A stretch of 64,000 nucleotides of DNA, from the NCBI GenBank assembly GCA_964247055.1, contig OZ176055.1, forward strand, positions 3,162,001 through 3,226,000, read 5' to 3'. Source of the DNA: Paragordius varius. Taxonomy: Eukaryota > Nematomorpha. Both the position numbers and the translations under genes were made by a program. Shown in pieces: positions 21,923-34,600 of this stretch; position 1 is the stretch's first letter; the number at the start of each line of letters is the position of its first letter. The notes beneath the pieces were generated by a model, which made no database searches, was not told the DNA's origin, and worked only from the letters and a program-made list of their open reading frames with translations.

Positions 21923-24900
21923 ATATATTTGCACTTCAAAAGTGTCCTTTAGGATTTCAAGTTGGTCCTTGAACATATCAACCTTTAATTTTTTGTTTTG
22001 TTTAACTTTATCAACCAAATCGTGTATTAATCTATTTTATCATTTTTAACCAATTTTCTTTATTTAACATGAAATTTAGACCACTATCCACCTTCGATCA
22101 TTCAGAAACCGTATATCTTTGTTGATTCTTAAGCATTTAAAAAATTTATTGGATTATAACAAATTAAAGAATATATGATTGTTCTGTATTATTATTCCCA
22201 ATTTTCATTAAAGACATTTATAATTTAATAATCTTGTTAAATTAGAGAAAGTTACTTTGAAACAAAAAAAGTAGTTTTTATATTAAAAATTTATTTTTAA
22301 ATCAATAAATATATAATAAACTAGCGGGCCCTGTCACGCTTCGCTGTGACGTAGACTTACCGAATATTTTTAATAATCTGCAATAGAGTTAATGGAGATA
22401 AAAAAATAAAAACATATTTAATAAAAAGAATGTTTTTAATTATTCTTACACGGGTTTTTGCATAGGCTCAAATATTTTTTATGAAATCGACCATAACTGT
22501 CCCTTATTCATGTTAATATTCAACTATCATTTTATTTTACGAAATCATACTTAAAAGTTTTATTTTAAAATTGTCTTCCTACAGCTGTTATCAAGAGATA
22601 TAAAAAGTAAATTATCAAATTTCCCAGAAATGTGTTAACTGAACTCGTATGGCTTCTTAAGTTTTTTAAAAATTAGCTCCAAACACGCCATTTATGTATG
22701 GCATCTCAGTTTTAAACCGGTAGACGCCTATTCATCGACCTATATGGAAAAAGCACTGAGTTAAATTCTTTGCCTTTATAGGGCAAATATTTGGAATCAT
22801 CTTTGATATCATCGTCTAATGGGTTATTCCCAAAAATAACTCAAAACTAAATAATCGTTTTATGGCGTATTTTTAGGGCATAAAGGTTCTAAATTAACGG
22901 CTTATAAAAAACGCCTGATCCTTTTTACCTTACGGGTATTCAAGCTTTTAATGGGCTCATATGGCTTCATAAATTTTCTGTAAATTAGCTCCAAAACAAC
23001 GCAATTTCTATATAGTGACGCAGTCTTGACGGGTAGATCTTTACACAGGGGCAGGTATAAAAAAGCGTTGGGCAAAATTTTTGCTTTCATATGGGGAATA
23101 TCTGGAATTGTCATGGATTCTATATGTTCCTATAAGTTCTTGAAAATATTGCTTCGAAACTAAATTGTTCTATGGCGGCGAATTTTTCGGGGCGTCAAAC
23201 TTTACTTAGCGGTAATTAAAACAACCCCCTATACTAAAATATTTTTTTAAGGGGTAAAAAATGTTTTATGCCTTTTTGAACTCACATAGTCTCATAGAAT
23301 GAAATTTGGTTCCAAAAGCATGCTGTATCGATATCTGACGGAGTTTTACGCAGGTATCTTTTAACCAGGGGCGAAACAAAAAACGCTTGATTAAAATTTT
23401 TGCCTTAATTCGGGTCTGGAATCATGATTGATTCCATATGCTTTCGTGGGATTTTCGAAAAATTGCCTCAAAACCAAAAAGTCATTCTCATTTTTCAGGG
23501 CAGGGGCCTAATTAAGGGGTAATTCAATAAAACCGTTCTACTTAAATTTTTGCCTTTTTACGGGTAATATTTCAAGCCCTTATTGAAGTAATATGGCCTG
23601 ATAAGTATTCTAAAATTTGCCTCCAAAGTCACGCTGTATCGATATAGTGGCACAGTTGTAGGCGGTTAGCCTCCTACCCAGAGGCCAATATAAAAAAGAC
23701 GTTCGATAAAAAATTTTGCCTTCATAGGGGAATACCTGGAATCAACATTAATTCCTTATGTTTTTAATAGTTTTTGGAAGAATGGCTTTAAAACTAAATA
23801 TTAGTTTAATGGCTCATTTTTTAGGGCGTAAAGGGTCTAAATAACGGTTAATTTAAAAAAACCGCTCAACCTAAATTTTTGTCCTTTTACGGGTAAAATT
23901 TCAGGCCTTTATTAAACTTATGTGGCTTGATAAATTTTCTGAAAATCCTGAACAACGCAATTATGATATGGTGGCGCAGTTTTAGGCGGGTAGCTCCCTA
24001 CCCATAGGCTGACACAAAAAAAGCGCTTGATTAAAATTTTTGCCCTTTTACAGAAAATACCTTGAATCATGATTGATTCCACATGCTCTTATTAATTTTT
24101 GGAAAAATTACATCAAAACTAAAAATCATTCTGTGGTGGCGCATTTTTCACGACGTGAAGGGCCTAATTAACGGCTAAGTTTGAAAAACCGGACGACCTA
24201 AATTTTTCCCTTGTTACGGGTAATATTTTAAGCACCTATTGAAATCATATGGCCTGATAGTTTTCTGGAATTTAGCCCCAAAGGCACGCTTTTTCGATAT
24301 GACGGGGCAGTTTTTAGCGGGTATCCAGCAGCCAATATAAAAAGAACGTACAACTTAAGTTTTTACCTTTTAATAGGGAATACCTGGAACCCTTATAATT
24401 TTAACGATTTCTCTTGGGCCAAATATAGATTCAAAAAATTATTTTTGTGGATTTTGTTTTTTTGTAAAAAATGGCAGCGGGTAAAAAGATGTCCTAAAAA
24501 AGTGAGTCGACTATCTTTGGTGCAATCGTAAAAAAGGAAAAAAACCATATTTGAAATCGAATAATCCAACATGTTTTTCGGCATATTGTCTCAAAACACG
24601 ATTTTGTGGACTTCTATTTTCAAAAAACCCGTTTTTTACACGGGGTGGGCCCAAATTCGGGACCTAATTAAAAAAAGGAAGCTATTGTCGGGGCATTCAT
24701 TAATGATTATTTTTTCGCCATTTGGATTTGAATGGGTCTACCAGTTTTTTGGAAACAGATCACAAAGCCACCATATTCCATTTTTATATATTTATAAAAT
24801 GGAAAAATATAATAAAATAAATCATACATGCAAAAATTATGATTAATCAAAATTTTATTTTAAGGCGAACTTGAAGTGTTCAGGACCTACTTAAAATTTA

Positions 24901-24950
24901 AAGGACCAATTTGTTAAAGGAAACTCCTAAAGTGAAAATGGTGTGTATAT
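21923..24950. mobile_element. Family A MITE (copy 3) inserted in FB and itself interrupted
   Basis: The left arm starts TTTGCACTTCAAAAGTGTCC and continues with one or two 21-bp units. The right arm (from about 24862) has GAACTTGAAGTGTTCAGGAC and ends in GTGAAAATGG. The spacer matches copy 1 up to ATAAATATATAATAAA at 22321 and resumes at about 24798, so 22322-24797 is a separate insertion. Confidence 0.75.
22322..24797 (+). mobile_element. ~2.5 kb non-coding element with internal ~328-bp repeats (family J, copy 1)
   Basis: The 5' end reads ACTAGCGGGCCCTGTCACGC and then a small stem-forming CTTCGCTGTGACG; the 3' end reads CCATTTTTATATATTTATA. The interior from about 22640 to 24400 is a degenerate tandem array. 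The landmark ACGGGTAATATTTCA-type words recur at 23561, 23890 and 24217, spaced 329 and 327 bp, with earlier ones at 22933 and about 23250. Each unit also has GGCGGGTAGCTCCCTACCCA and a GGAATACCTGGAATCA block. The last ~500 bp is a distinct 3' domain (TATTGTCGGGGCATTCATTA). No open frame of note. The ends do not fit a superfamily I can name with confidence. Confidence 0.75.
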
Positions 24951-25432
24951 GTAAGCTTTAAAAATTTGCTAATATTAAAATTTTGTGTATGATGTATGCT
25001 AAAAAATTTTGCTAAAATTAAAATTTTTGAAAAATTTCTGCATTTTTAAATATTTTTAGTTGATATCAAAATTTAGCATTAATATTTTTATCGTGCAGAG
25101 CCGACATTTTTTCGTTTAATTTAAGAGAACTAGCCTATTTTTGGAAAGTAAAAAATTTTGTGACTTTCGAAGTCTATAACTAAAAAAATTTTTTTTTAAT
25201 ATTGTTTTGCTTTTTTATGATTTTTAATGATAGAAGCCTCTAGCCACCTAAAAAATTTTATTTTCTAAAAAATTTTATTTTCTAAAAAATGTCCGCAAAT
25301 TGTCATTTCCTGAAATACAAGAATTATTACAATGTAATTAAAATTCCTAGATAACTAAGGGCCAACACTAAAAGCACCATGATAATGATAAAAATTCTTA
25401 TCAGCTGATTTTTTTGCAGACACTGTGCAATT

Positions 25433-26823
25433 ACTGATTAATTTAATCATATTTCAATTATTTACTTTAAAAATGTTCAAACTAGAAGGATTATTTATTA
25501 ATTTTATTTTTTAGATAAGTATTATTATACAATCCTTCAAATTCAGCCATGGGTTTATTATTCCAAATTGTATAAAGCACATAAAAGCCTAATTTTTATT
25601 CCAATAAAATTCTGGTGGAAATAGTTATTTGATTTTGGGACTTACGCACCATTTGAGAAAAATCAAGCGATATTTAATATTATTATTTAGATTGGAAAAT
25701 TTCTAATTTTATGGCAAAAGTCAGATGCAATACAATTTTTGTATTAGTATTATAATTAATGAATATAGGTTTGGTTAGATCTTTAAACCCGTAATTTTAG
25801 TATTCTTAACCTTAATTACTATATAAGGATATATGTCAGAGTGAATTGAAATTTCAAAATCCAAGAAAGTATTTGTATTCGCCAAATTCAAAAACATGCT
25901 TTCTTTACCCTTTGGCGCATTTTCAAAAATTTAAAAAATTGTATTGCAAAAAAATCCTCATCTCAAACCTTTTCGCCGCCATTTTTTTCTTTATTTTTTT
26001 TCGCTAATACAGCGGGCAAATATATGCATATTATGGTTTGCAAATAATAACTTTAGAAAGCTTTAGAATATTATCAGCAATATACATCTTTATTTTTATA
26101 AAATATTTTAAAATTTTATTTGTATTCTTTATTTTAATTTTTTTATGTTGATCCGAAGAAGTTAGAGGAATCTAACGAAAATTCATTAATAAATTTATTA
26201 TTAATTTGCTGATATTACATCATATCATTCTAAAACATACTGATTCAGCCTAATCCATAATGAAATGATATTTATTGATTTGAGAATCAGCTGTTTATTA
26301 TAATCGTGTTTTGGAGCTGACCCAATTGACCCCTGAAGTTACAAAACTGTAAACATATAGGATTTTTTATCTAATACGGAGAACACTGTTTGATTATTGA
26401 ATTTTATATAAACCAACATATGAAACTATACTTTATTTACAGGTTAAAGCTCTTATAAAACTAATACAAAATGTCAACGTGTAGAAAAATATTTATTCAT
26501 ATAATAGAGAGTAGTTTCATAGATCATCTCAGTTTTTAGTTGGCTAATAGGCCAAAATAATTAACGCGTCCATAAGCATGTATTAGAACATACATTTTTA
26601 TTAACAAAAAAATATGAGGCACCTGAATTCGATCGCTAAAATAATTATGTAATTAGGGAAAAGTTTAATTACGAAAATATGCAATAAATTTATTTAGTTT
26701 ACAATTAATAATTTAAAATACTACAAATAGAATCGAATTTAAAGTTTCCTAACACTATATTCATTGGGAACAAATTCAAGCACCATGTATTTGTCTGCAT
26801 GTTTACAATTATGTAACTTAGCT
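25433..26823. other. Non-coding stretch
   Basis: AT-rich sequence with no supported gene. About 25775-25995 resembles, in reverse, part of the repeat at 54650-55095 (AAATGGCGGCGAAAAGGTTTG versus AAATGGCGCCAAAAAAGTTTG), so it is probably a decayed dispersed repeat. Confidence 0.4.
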
Positions 26824-27053
26824 ATATATTTAAATGGGAAGTCGTGGCTTTGTGTTCTGTTTTTGGAAAACCGGTAGACCCATTCAAATCCAAATATCGA
26901 AAATATCATTAATGAATGCCCCGACAATAGCTTCGTCCTTTTTTGAATTAAGTCCCCTGTTTGGGCCTACCCCGTGTAAAAAACGGTTTTTTTTGAAAAC
27001 CGAAGTCCACAAAAAATATTGGGCCATTCGAGTTCAAATATGATTTTTTTTAC
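26824..27053 (-). mobile_element. Family J 3'-domain fragment
   Basis: In reverse it carries TATTGTCGGGGCATTCATTA and TTGAATGGGTCTACCGGTTT and ends in CATTTAAATATATAG, as in the other J copies. It lies head to head with the next J copy, whose 5' end begins at 27056. Confidence 0.75.
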
Positions 27054-27055
27054 TT

Positions 27056-27722
27056 ACTAGCGTAAATCTCGTCTGCTACGCAGCCCAAGGAAGTCCTTCG
27101 GACTTCTGGGGAGGGCGGGGTGGGGGGTTCGAAGTTTGGATTTGAATGGGTTCACCGGTTTTCCGGAAACAGATCACAAAGTTACACGAGGAATCAGTTT
27201 TTAGCGGGTAGCTCCCTACCCAGCAGCTATCATCAAAGAAACGCCTGACCAAAATTTTTGCCTTTTAACAGGGAATACGTGGAATCCATATTGAATTTTT
27301 ACGGTCTCATACCTAGGGCGAAAAATAGATTTAAAAAATTATTTTTGGGGACTTTGTTTTTTGATAAAGGTGGCATTTTACGGGGGGAGCGGGTAAAAAG
27401 AGGGCCTAAATCAAAAATGTGACTCGACTATGTTTGGCGCAATCGAAAATAACTAAATAAAAATCATATTTGAAACTGAATGGTCCAACACGTTCTCCGG
27501 AAAATCTCAAAGAGATTTTTGTGGACTTCTATTTTCAAAAAAAAAACTCGTTTTTCACACGGGGTGGGCCCGAACTGGGGGCCTATTTCAAAAAAAGGGC
27601 GAAGTTATTGTCGGGGCATTCATTAATGATTATATTTTTTACGAAGTTTGGATTTGAATGGGTCTACCGGTTTTCCTGTACCAGATCACAAAGCCAGCAT
27701 TTTCCATTTTTATAAATATATA
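27056..27722 (+). mobile_element. Internally deleted family J copy
   Basis: The 5' end ACTAGCGTAAATCTCGTCTG runs through an AAGTCCTTCGGACTT hairpin and a G-rich run straight into the 3' domain, so the ~328-bp array is missing. It ends ATTTTTATAAATATATAG. Confidence 0.75.
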
Positions 27723-27779
27723 GATTACCATAAATAATGTATTAATATCCATATATCTTTTAACATTCTATACATATGA

Positions 27780-28697
27780 TAGATACTCCTTACTCAGCAG
27801 CTATCATCAAAGAAACGCTTGACTAAAATTTTTGCCTTTTCACAGGGAATACGAAAAATCTTTCTCGAATTTTTACAGTCTCATACCGTGGGCAAAAAAA
27901 TACAATAAATGTTTTTTTTGAAAAAAATGGCATTGGGTGAAAAGAGGGTCTAAATCAAAAAAGTGAGTCGACTATGTTTAGCGCGATCAAAAATAAGTAA
28001 ACAAAAATCATATTTGAAATTGAATGGTCCAACACGTTCTCCAAAAAATTGACTTAACCCATTTTTCACACGGGGTGGGCCCGAACTGGGGACCTAATTC
28101 CAAAAAAGGGCCAAGCTATTGTCGGGGCATTCATTAATGATTATATTTTTTCGATATTTAGATTTGAATGGGTTCACCGGTTTTCGGGAAACAGATCACA
28201 AAGTTACATGAGGAATCAGTTTTTGGCGGGTAGCTCCTTACCCAGCAGCTATCATCAAAGAAACGCCTGACTAAAGTTTTTGCCTTTTAACAGGGAATAC
28301 GTGGAATCCATATTGAATTTTTACGGTCTCATACCTTGGTCGAAAAATAGATTTAAAAAAATATTTTTGTGGACTTTGTTTTTTGAAAAAGGTGGCATTT
28401 TACGGGGGGAGCGGGTAAAAAGAGGGCCTAAATCAAAAAAGTGACTCGACTATGTTCGGCGCAATCGAAAATAAGTAAACAAAAATTATATTTGAAATTG
28501 AATGGTCCAACACGTTCTCTGGAAAATTGTCTCAAAGACACGATTTTTGCTGGGGGCCTATTTCAAAAAAAGGGCGAAGCTATTGTCGGGGCATTCATTA
28601 ATGATTATATTTTTTCGAAATTTGGATTTGAATGGGTCTACCGGTTTTCCTGTACCAGATCACAAAGCCAGCATTTACCATTTTTATAAATATATAG
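27780..28697 (+). mobile_element. 5'-truncated family J copy
   Basis: It holds two successive 3'-domain units (landmarks TTTGAATGGGTTCACCGG at ~28160 and TTTGAATGGGTCTACCGG at ~28626) and ends ATTTTTATAAATATATAG. It is closely similar to 27120-27722. Confidence 0.75.
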
Positions 28698-30715
28698 ATT
28701 TTCGATTGCGCCGAACATAGTTGGCTCGCTTTTTTAATTTAGGCTCTCTTTTTACCCGCTCCCCCGTAAAATGCTATTTTTTTCAAAAAAATTAAGTCCA
28801 CAAAAATAATTTTTTGAAACTATTTCTCGCCCAAAGTATGAGACCGTAAAAATTCAATAAGGATTCCTGGTATTCATCCCTGGTAAAAGGCAAAAATTTT
28901 AGTCGAGCGTTTCTTTGATGATAGCTGCTGGGATGGATATACCTGCTAAAAACTAACCCGTCATATCGAAATAGCGTGCTTTTGGGGCTAAATTTCAGAG
29001 AATCTATCAGGCCATAAGAGTTCAATCCGTGCTTAAAATATTACCCGTAAAAGGTCAAAAATTTAAGTCAATCGGATTTTTTAAAATAGCGGTTAAAGGC
29101 CGTTTGCCCCCTAAAAAATGCGCTACCATTGAACTACTCAGTTTTGAAGCCATTCTTCCATAAACTATTAAGAACATATGGAATGAATGATGATTCCAGG
29201 TATTCTCCGTAAAAAGGCAAAAACTTTAATCAAGCGCTTTTTTTGTATCAGCATCTGGGTAGGGAGCTACCCGCATACAAGTGCGCCACCATATCCAAAT
29301 TGCGTTGTTTAGGAGTTAATTTTCAGAAGACTAATCAGGCCATGTAAGTTTTTAAAGGGCCTGAAATATTACCCGTAAAAAGGCAAAAATTTAAGTTGAG
29401 TTTTTTAAAATTAGCGGTTAATTAGGCCCTTTACGTCCTAAAAAATGCGCTATCATTGAACTATTATTTGGTTTTGAAGCCATTCTTTCATAAACTATTA
29501 GGAGCATATGGAATGAATGATGATTCCAGGTATTCCCATATAAAGGCAAAAAATATTATCGAACTTCTTTTTTATATTGGCTGGGTAGAAAGCTACCCGC
29601 CTAAAACTGCGCCACCATATCAAAACTGCGTTATTTAAGATTAATTTTCAGAAATCAGGCAATATAAGTTTTATTAGGGCCTGAAATGTAAACGGTAAAA
29701 AGGCAAAAATTTAAGTCGAGTGGATTTTTTAGCGGAATAGACTCTGGGGAGGGGGCTACCCGCGTAAAAATGCGTCACTATATCGATACAGCATGCCTTT
29801 GGAGCCAGCTTTCAGAAAACCTATGAGACTATGTGAGTTCAACAAGGGCCTAAAATAGTTATTAACCCTTAAAAAAAATATTTTAGTATAGGGGGTTTCA
29901 ATGGGTCGCTAAATAAAGTTTTACGCCCTGAAAAATTCGCCGCCACAGAACAATTTTTTGGTTTGGAAGCAATATTCCCAAGAATAGGAACATATGGACA
30001 TTATAATTCCAGATATTCCCCATATAAAGACAAAAAAATTTTCCGACGCTTTTTTATACCTGCTTCTGGGTAAGTACCCGCCAAAAACTGTTCCACTATA
30101 TAGAAAATGCGTTGTTTTGGAACAAATTAAAACTTATGCCACATGACCTAATTTAAAGTAAGAAATACCGTAACTAGGAAGGTCAGGCCTTTTTTTATTA
30201 GCCGTTAATATGGGGTCTTTATGCCCTAAAAATACGACATCATATAACAATTATTTAGTGCTGAGGTATTTTTTCGAATAACCCATGAGACGATGATATC
30301 AAGGATGAATCCAAATATTTATCCTATAAAGGTTAAAATTTAACTTAGCGCTTTTTCCATATAGGCCTATGGGTAGGGGTCTGCCGGTTTAAAACTGAGA
30401 CGCCATACAAAAATGACGGTTTGGAGCTAATTTTTAAAAAACTTAAGAAGCCATACGAGTTCAATAAAAGCTTTAAATATCACCCATAAAAAGGTAAAAA
30501 TTATAGTATAGCGGTTTTTTCCGTTAGCCGTCAATTTGTTCACACCAGTAAACAATATATTAGTATGAACGCACTGATTTGAAAATCCCATGAAATCATA
30601 GCTATTAAATAAGGTTTCGAAATAATCCACATATATGTTTTTTTCAAATAGCCCCCCCCCCCCCCGAAGTCCGAAGGACTTCCACGGGCTTCATAGCAGC
30701 ACGAGATCTACGCTA
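28698..30715 (-). mobile_element. Family J copy in inverted orientation, 3' end truncated
   Basis: Read on the minus strand it begins ACTAGCGTAGATCTCGTGCT at 30715, has the AAGTCCTTCGGACTT hairpin and a poly-G run (30651-30665 as C on the plus strand). It then follows the same array order as 22640-24400. A long shared word is GAACTCGTATGGCTTCTTAA (plus copy ~22636, minus copy ~30450). It abuts the preceding plus-strand copy at 28697/28698. With 22322-24797 it forms a large inverted repeat with a ~4.4-kb loop. Confidence 0.75.
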
Positions 30716-30835
30716 GTAACAAATAAAAATCTTATACATATTAACAGACGAGTAAATATAGCATCGTTCCCAATGAAAATACCGAAATCCAATAAAAGCT
30801 CTGGCTACTTTATTTGAAGTGAGGTTGCTGACATA

Positions 30836-31515
30836 TTATAATGACGCTTTCTTTGAATTATATATAATTCGGAGGTTATTATCCCAACTGTCGTTTCTTT
30901 TTCTAAAACAAAAATATATCCGAAACCGCTTACGTATATATAAAAACCGCCCTGTAACAATTATTTTGTAAAAAACAATTAACCTGTTAAAAGACTAAAA
31001 ACCGGATTTGTTTATAATAAGTTTAAATTATATATTTAAACACACCAAGATAAAGTATTATTAGTGATACTTAGCAAAAAAAATATCTAAGATAAAAAAT
31101 CTACACTGGTTTTTAAATGGTAAATGTCCGTTTTTGGCAATTTTAAGCATAAGGAGAAAAACGGTAACATTTATAGTAAATTTATAAATTAATAATCAAA
31201 AATCAATTCTTACCCTGAAAAAAAAAGAATCCGTGTGCGTAACCAGGTTTCATTTAAACTGCTTTGCATAAAAATCGCAACTGAACCATCTCCTAATTTT
31301 TTAATATCAATCAAGAGTTGGTTTCCATTAAAAATTTCAAAAGTACTTTTTGCGATAAATTCTGTCCTTGTCGCGCTCAATGACTGGCATACCTTAAAAT
31401 TTAACTAAGTCTGCCAATTTTAATGAAACTACGAGATGACTATGCTATTCTAAAATTTATTTGATAAATAATAAAATATGTAATAGTTAACCTTAGATTT
31501 TGCACCCATACTCAT
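30836..31515 (-). CDS. Unidentified small protein, three exons, 89 residues
   Basis: Exons 31492-31515, 31214-31392 and 30836-30902 (stop 30836-30838) join in phase (0, then 2). Exon 1 starts ATGAGTATGGGTGCAAAATC. Exon 2 is a 59-codon open stretch with protein-like, less AT-rich codons: it reads TRTEFIAKSTFEIFNG, then LLIDIKKLGDGSVAIFMQ, then NETWLRTRIL. Exon 3 adds RNDSWDNNLRIIY. Donors are GTTAAC and GTAAGA; acceptors are TTTTAAG and GTTTTAG. No signal peptide or membrane helix is evident. Alternating hydrophobic residues suggest beta strands. I do not recognise the family. It is transcribed divergently from the gene starting at 31627. The middle exon is the best supported; exon 1 could be replaced by another upstream exon. 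Confidence 0.6.
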
Positions 31516-31626
31516 AACTCAATAGTTTCAACAATGGAGAGATATTGATGATTTATATAATGTGTTAACAATATTCAATTTTTACGCACTTCAACAATGA
31601 TTTTTGTGTAAAAAATTGCATAATAT
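31516..31626. promoter_or_regulatory. Probable shared promoter region of a divergent gene pair
   Basis: Only 111 bp separate the two start codons, so both 5' UTRs and core promoters must overlap here unless transcription starts inside the neighbouring genes. The sequence is AT-rich with no clear TATA or initiator element that I can point to. Confidence 0.4.
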
Positions 31627-34600
31627 ATGAATGCTTTAAATCAAAAAGATTATTTAAATCACATCTTAAATGACGGTGTTAATAGAGCTAAATCCACTAA
31701 AGGCCAATCAAATACCTCTAATGTTGATAAAGATATTGATCCTGAATCGAGATTCGAACAAATTTTAAAGAATTATAACATGCAACTAACAAACTCAAGT
31801 GTTGTTACAGCTAAATTAAAAAAATTAGCTGGCATCAAATTAACCAACAACTGGGAAGATTATCAAAAAAATAATTCTCAAGACTTTTATAGGGTGTCGT
31901 TTGATAATGAGCGTAATACCACAAAAATTAACTCCAACGATAACAATATAAAAAGCAATAAGAATGTAAACAACAGTGGCTCTTTCATTAATACCACAAA
32001 TACAAGTAAGGATAAAGGGTGTAATTTAAATTCAGAAATATCAATTACCCAATCATCGAGTCAGAGCCATCCATCCAGCAAAAATAATTCAAAACATTCA
32101 AAAAATTATCAGAAACACAAAACCGACAGCTCCAGAAGTCAAGCCAAATTTATTGATAAAATAAGAACGAAAACTAAAACAATAAGCAATATATCTCAAA
32201 CCTCTGAGGAAAGCGGAGGTGATCAAAAGCAACCATATAAATTCAAGGTAAATATATAATATCGTTTTAAAGTTAAATCATATATAAAGATTAAGTAACT
32301 AAAAATCATTTTAAAGATCATAAGCATATTTAGCCTTTTTAAAAACATCTAAAAATTGATATATAATTTTAAAATATAGAAATTACATCAGTTTGGGTTA
32401 TAGAGGTAAAATTTATTTTAAAAATTAGGAAAGCTAATTTAGTTGTAGAAGTAATCTAATCAGATTAGGATTTTTGTATCAATAATTAAATTTTATATTT
32501 CATATATATTATTAGACTCAAGGCATGACAGAAAAAGATACGCATGGGTAATATTATATTTTTTAATGATTTGATTAGAGCCAAAATTTTAAAATAGCTT
32601 TATTTAGCCTTTTAGGCGCATGATAATTTTAGTAAAAAAAGGTCTAAAGGCAGCACATTATGGCTAAAAAAGTAAATATACAACTGGAAAGCTAAACAAT
32701 TTACCAGCAATTTTTATCTGTTAATTTTAATATCAGCTGTTCTCAGTCATGTATTAAAGGTACCTGATTGTGTCTCTAGGAGAAAAAATGTAAAAACTTT
32801 TAGTTTTTTATCAAAGTCAGTAGAAGAAAATTTGATAATTAAATTTTACTGAAACATCTTTCAAAAATATAGTTTGTTTACAATCTTACGCTCTGATATA
32901 AAACTACTTCAAATGTCATCGCTTTCAAAATTAGGTCAAGGTCATGAAAAGTTAACGCAAAATTGTGTGATTCGGATTTTAAGTCATATATTTTTTGGCC
33001 AACAATCGAGTCCAATATAAGGGAATACATTGTTCTAGTTAATATTTTTTAATATTACCATTTACAGTATGCACTGTTGGTGAATACAATAGCGTATGGG
33101 TAAAAAACAACAAATGGCTTCAAAACACAATTTTTCCCTATCTTACAACATAAAATTTTTAATTAAGGACAAAATTTGATATTATAGGCTACTGTATTAC
33201 CAATGGGGTAACAATATGTAAATTACCAACATTAAGGTGCATACTGTATATATATATATATATATATATATTAACGATATATAAATTATATACTTGCAGC
33301 AGCTATAAACACTTGATCAACCTAATTTGGGTAATTTGGTGCGGTTTATTTTTTGTCAAGCTCATTTAAGTTAAATTCTCTTTAAAAACAAATTTATTCA
33401 TTGGTCAAATTTAGTCGCGATTCTGTAATAATATGATACAAATCTTTTGCGTCATCTAAAAATGTGAAAATGACAGAATCAAAAACATTCTTACATGACT
33501 CGAATGCTCTAAAGCATAGTGCTGCACACACTGCATATTTCAGAAATATATAATAACTTCAGGATATTTTAAAGCAAAAGGGATATATTATTGTTATTCT
33601 TCATGAGTAAAATCTTTTATAACATGGTTAATATAGATTTTAATTAAAAAGGGGCTACCATCAATATGGAGAGTTTTAATAATATTGGGGTAATATTAAA
33701 AAGCGTATATGTATTAAAAAACCATTTTAATTAAAATAAATTAATTTTGGTATTTGGTAAAAACGTTGGTATATAAACCAAATACAACAAATAAATTATT
33801 GAAAACCAAACAATTTTTTAAATCTCGAAATTCGAAAAAATTTTGCGCGTTTTAGATTCTTTATATGACTGAAAGAGAATAAAACAGTTTTAACAATTTA
33901 ATGGGTTGTGTTTTAAACTTATATCAATTATGTCATAATAATTTATTACCATAAATATATAAAATTAAATATTGGATCATATATTTTGATCGAAAATTGT
34001 TTGATAAAGAAATTGCGGCTTTCGGAGGTAAACCTATTATATTCGATATAAGGTGAAAACTTAGGGAAGAGTTTTGAAATCAGGTTTTACTAATAACGGA
34101 CCCACCCATAATTACACTATTAAATTCACATAATTTATGTTACCAAATTTGAATAAAAAAATATTTTTATCCTCACACATGATGATGATGTATCGTCTTT
34201 GTGTAATGGCTGGCCATTGTATCCGTATAGAAGCTGTCTGTAATATTTGCCATCCTGCCAGTCGTTATCATCAATGTTGGCAACACCAATCCTTATTTAT
34301 TGTTTTTTTCCAGTTAAATATTGGTCTACCCCTGCACCTTCGGGATGTAGGAAATTTTATTTGTCCATTGTTCTGCAGCGTTTGATGTGTCCGAATATAT
34401 CTAAGCCTATTTTTTTGGAGCATAACATTTAAAGGTTCGATTTGGTACAGTTGATGCAAATTTGAATTTGACATATTGGGGTCGAATAAATTTAGCATCT
34501 GCTTTTCTATGTTCATTAGTTTTTTCTCGATTGAATCTGTCATCGGCCACGTCTTGCTTACATACAAGAGTATGGGACGTATGCCGGCTTTGTAAATCAA

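Larger units (their letters stand above)
21236..25432. mobile_element. Foldback element (family FB, copy 4) split by a 3 kb nested insertion
   Basis: The left half is at about 21236-21922 and the right half at about 24951-25432, ending in GCAGACACTGTGC. Aligned to the copy at 6432-7650 the halves are contiguous, so 21923-24950 was inserted later. Confidence 0.65.

Noticed and set aside
27470-28720. Open frames with a shared SGHSLMIIF segment.
   Set aside because: They fall in repeated family J 3' domains with no protein similarity, and the same DNA is open in more than one frame.
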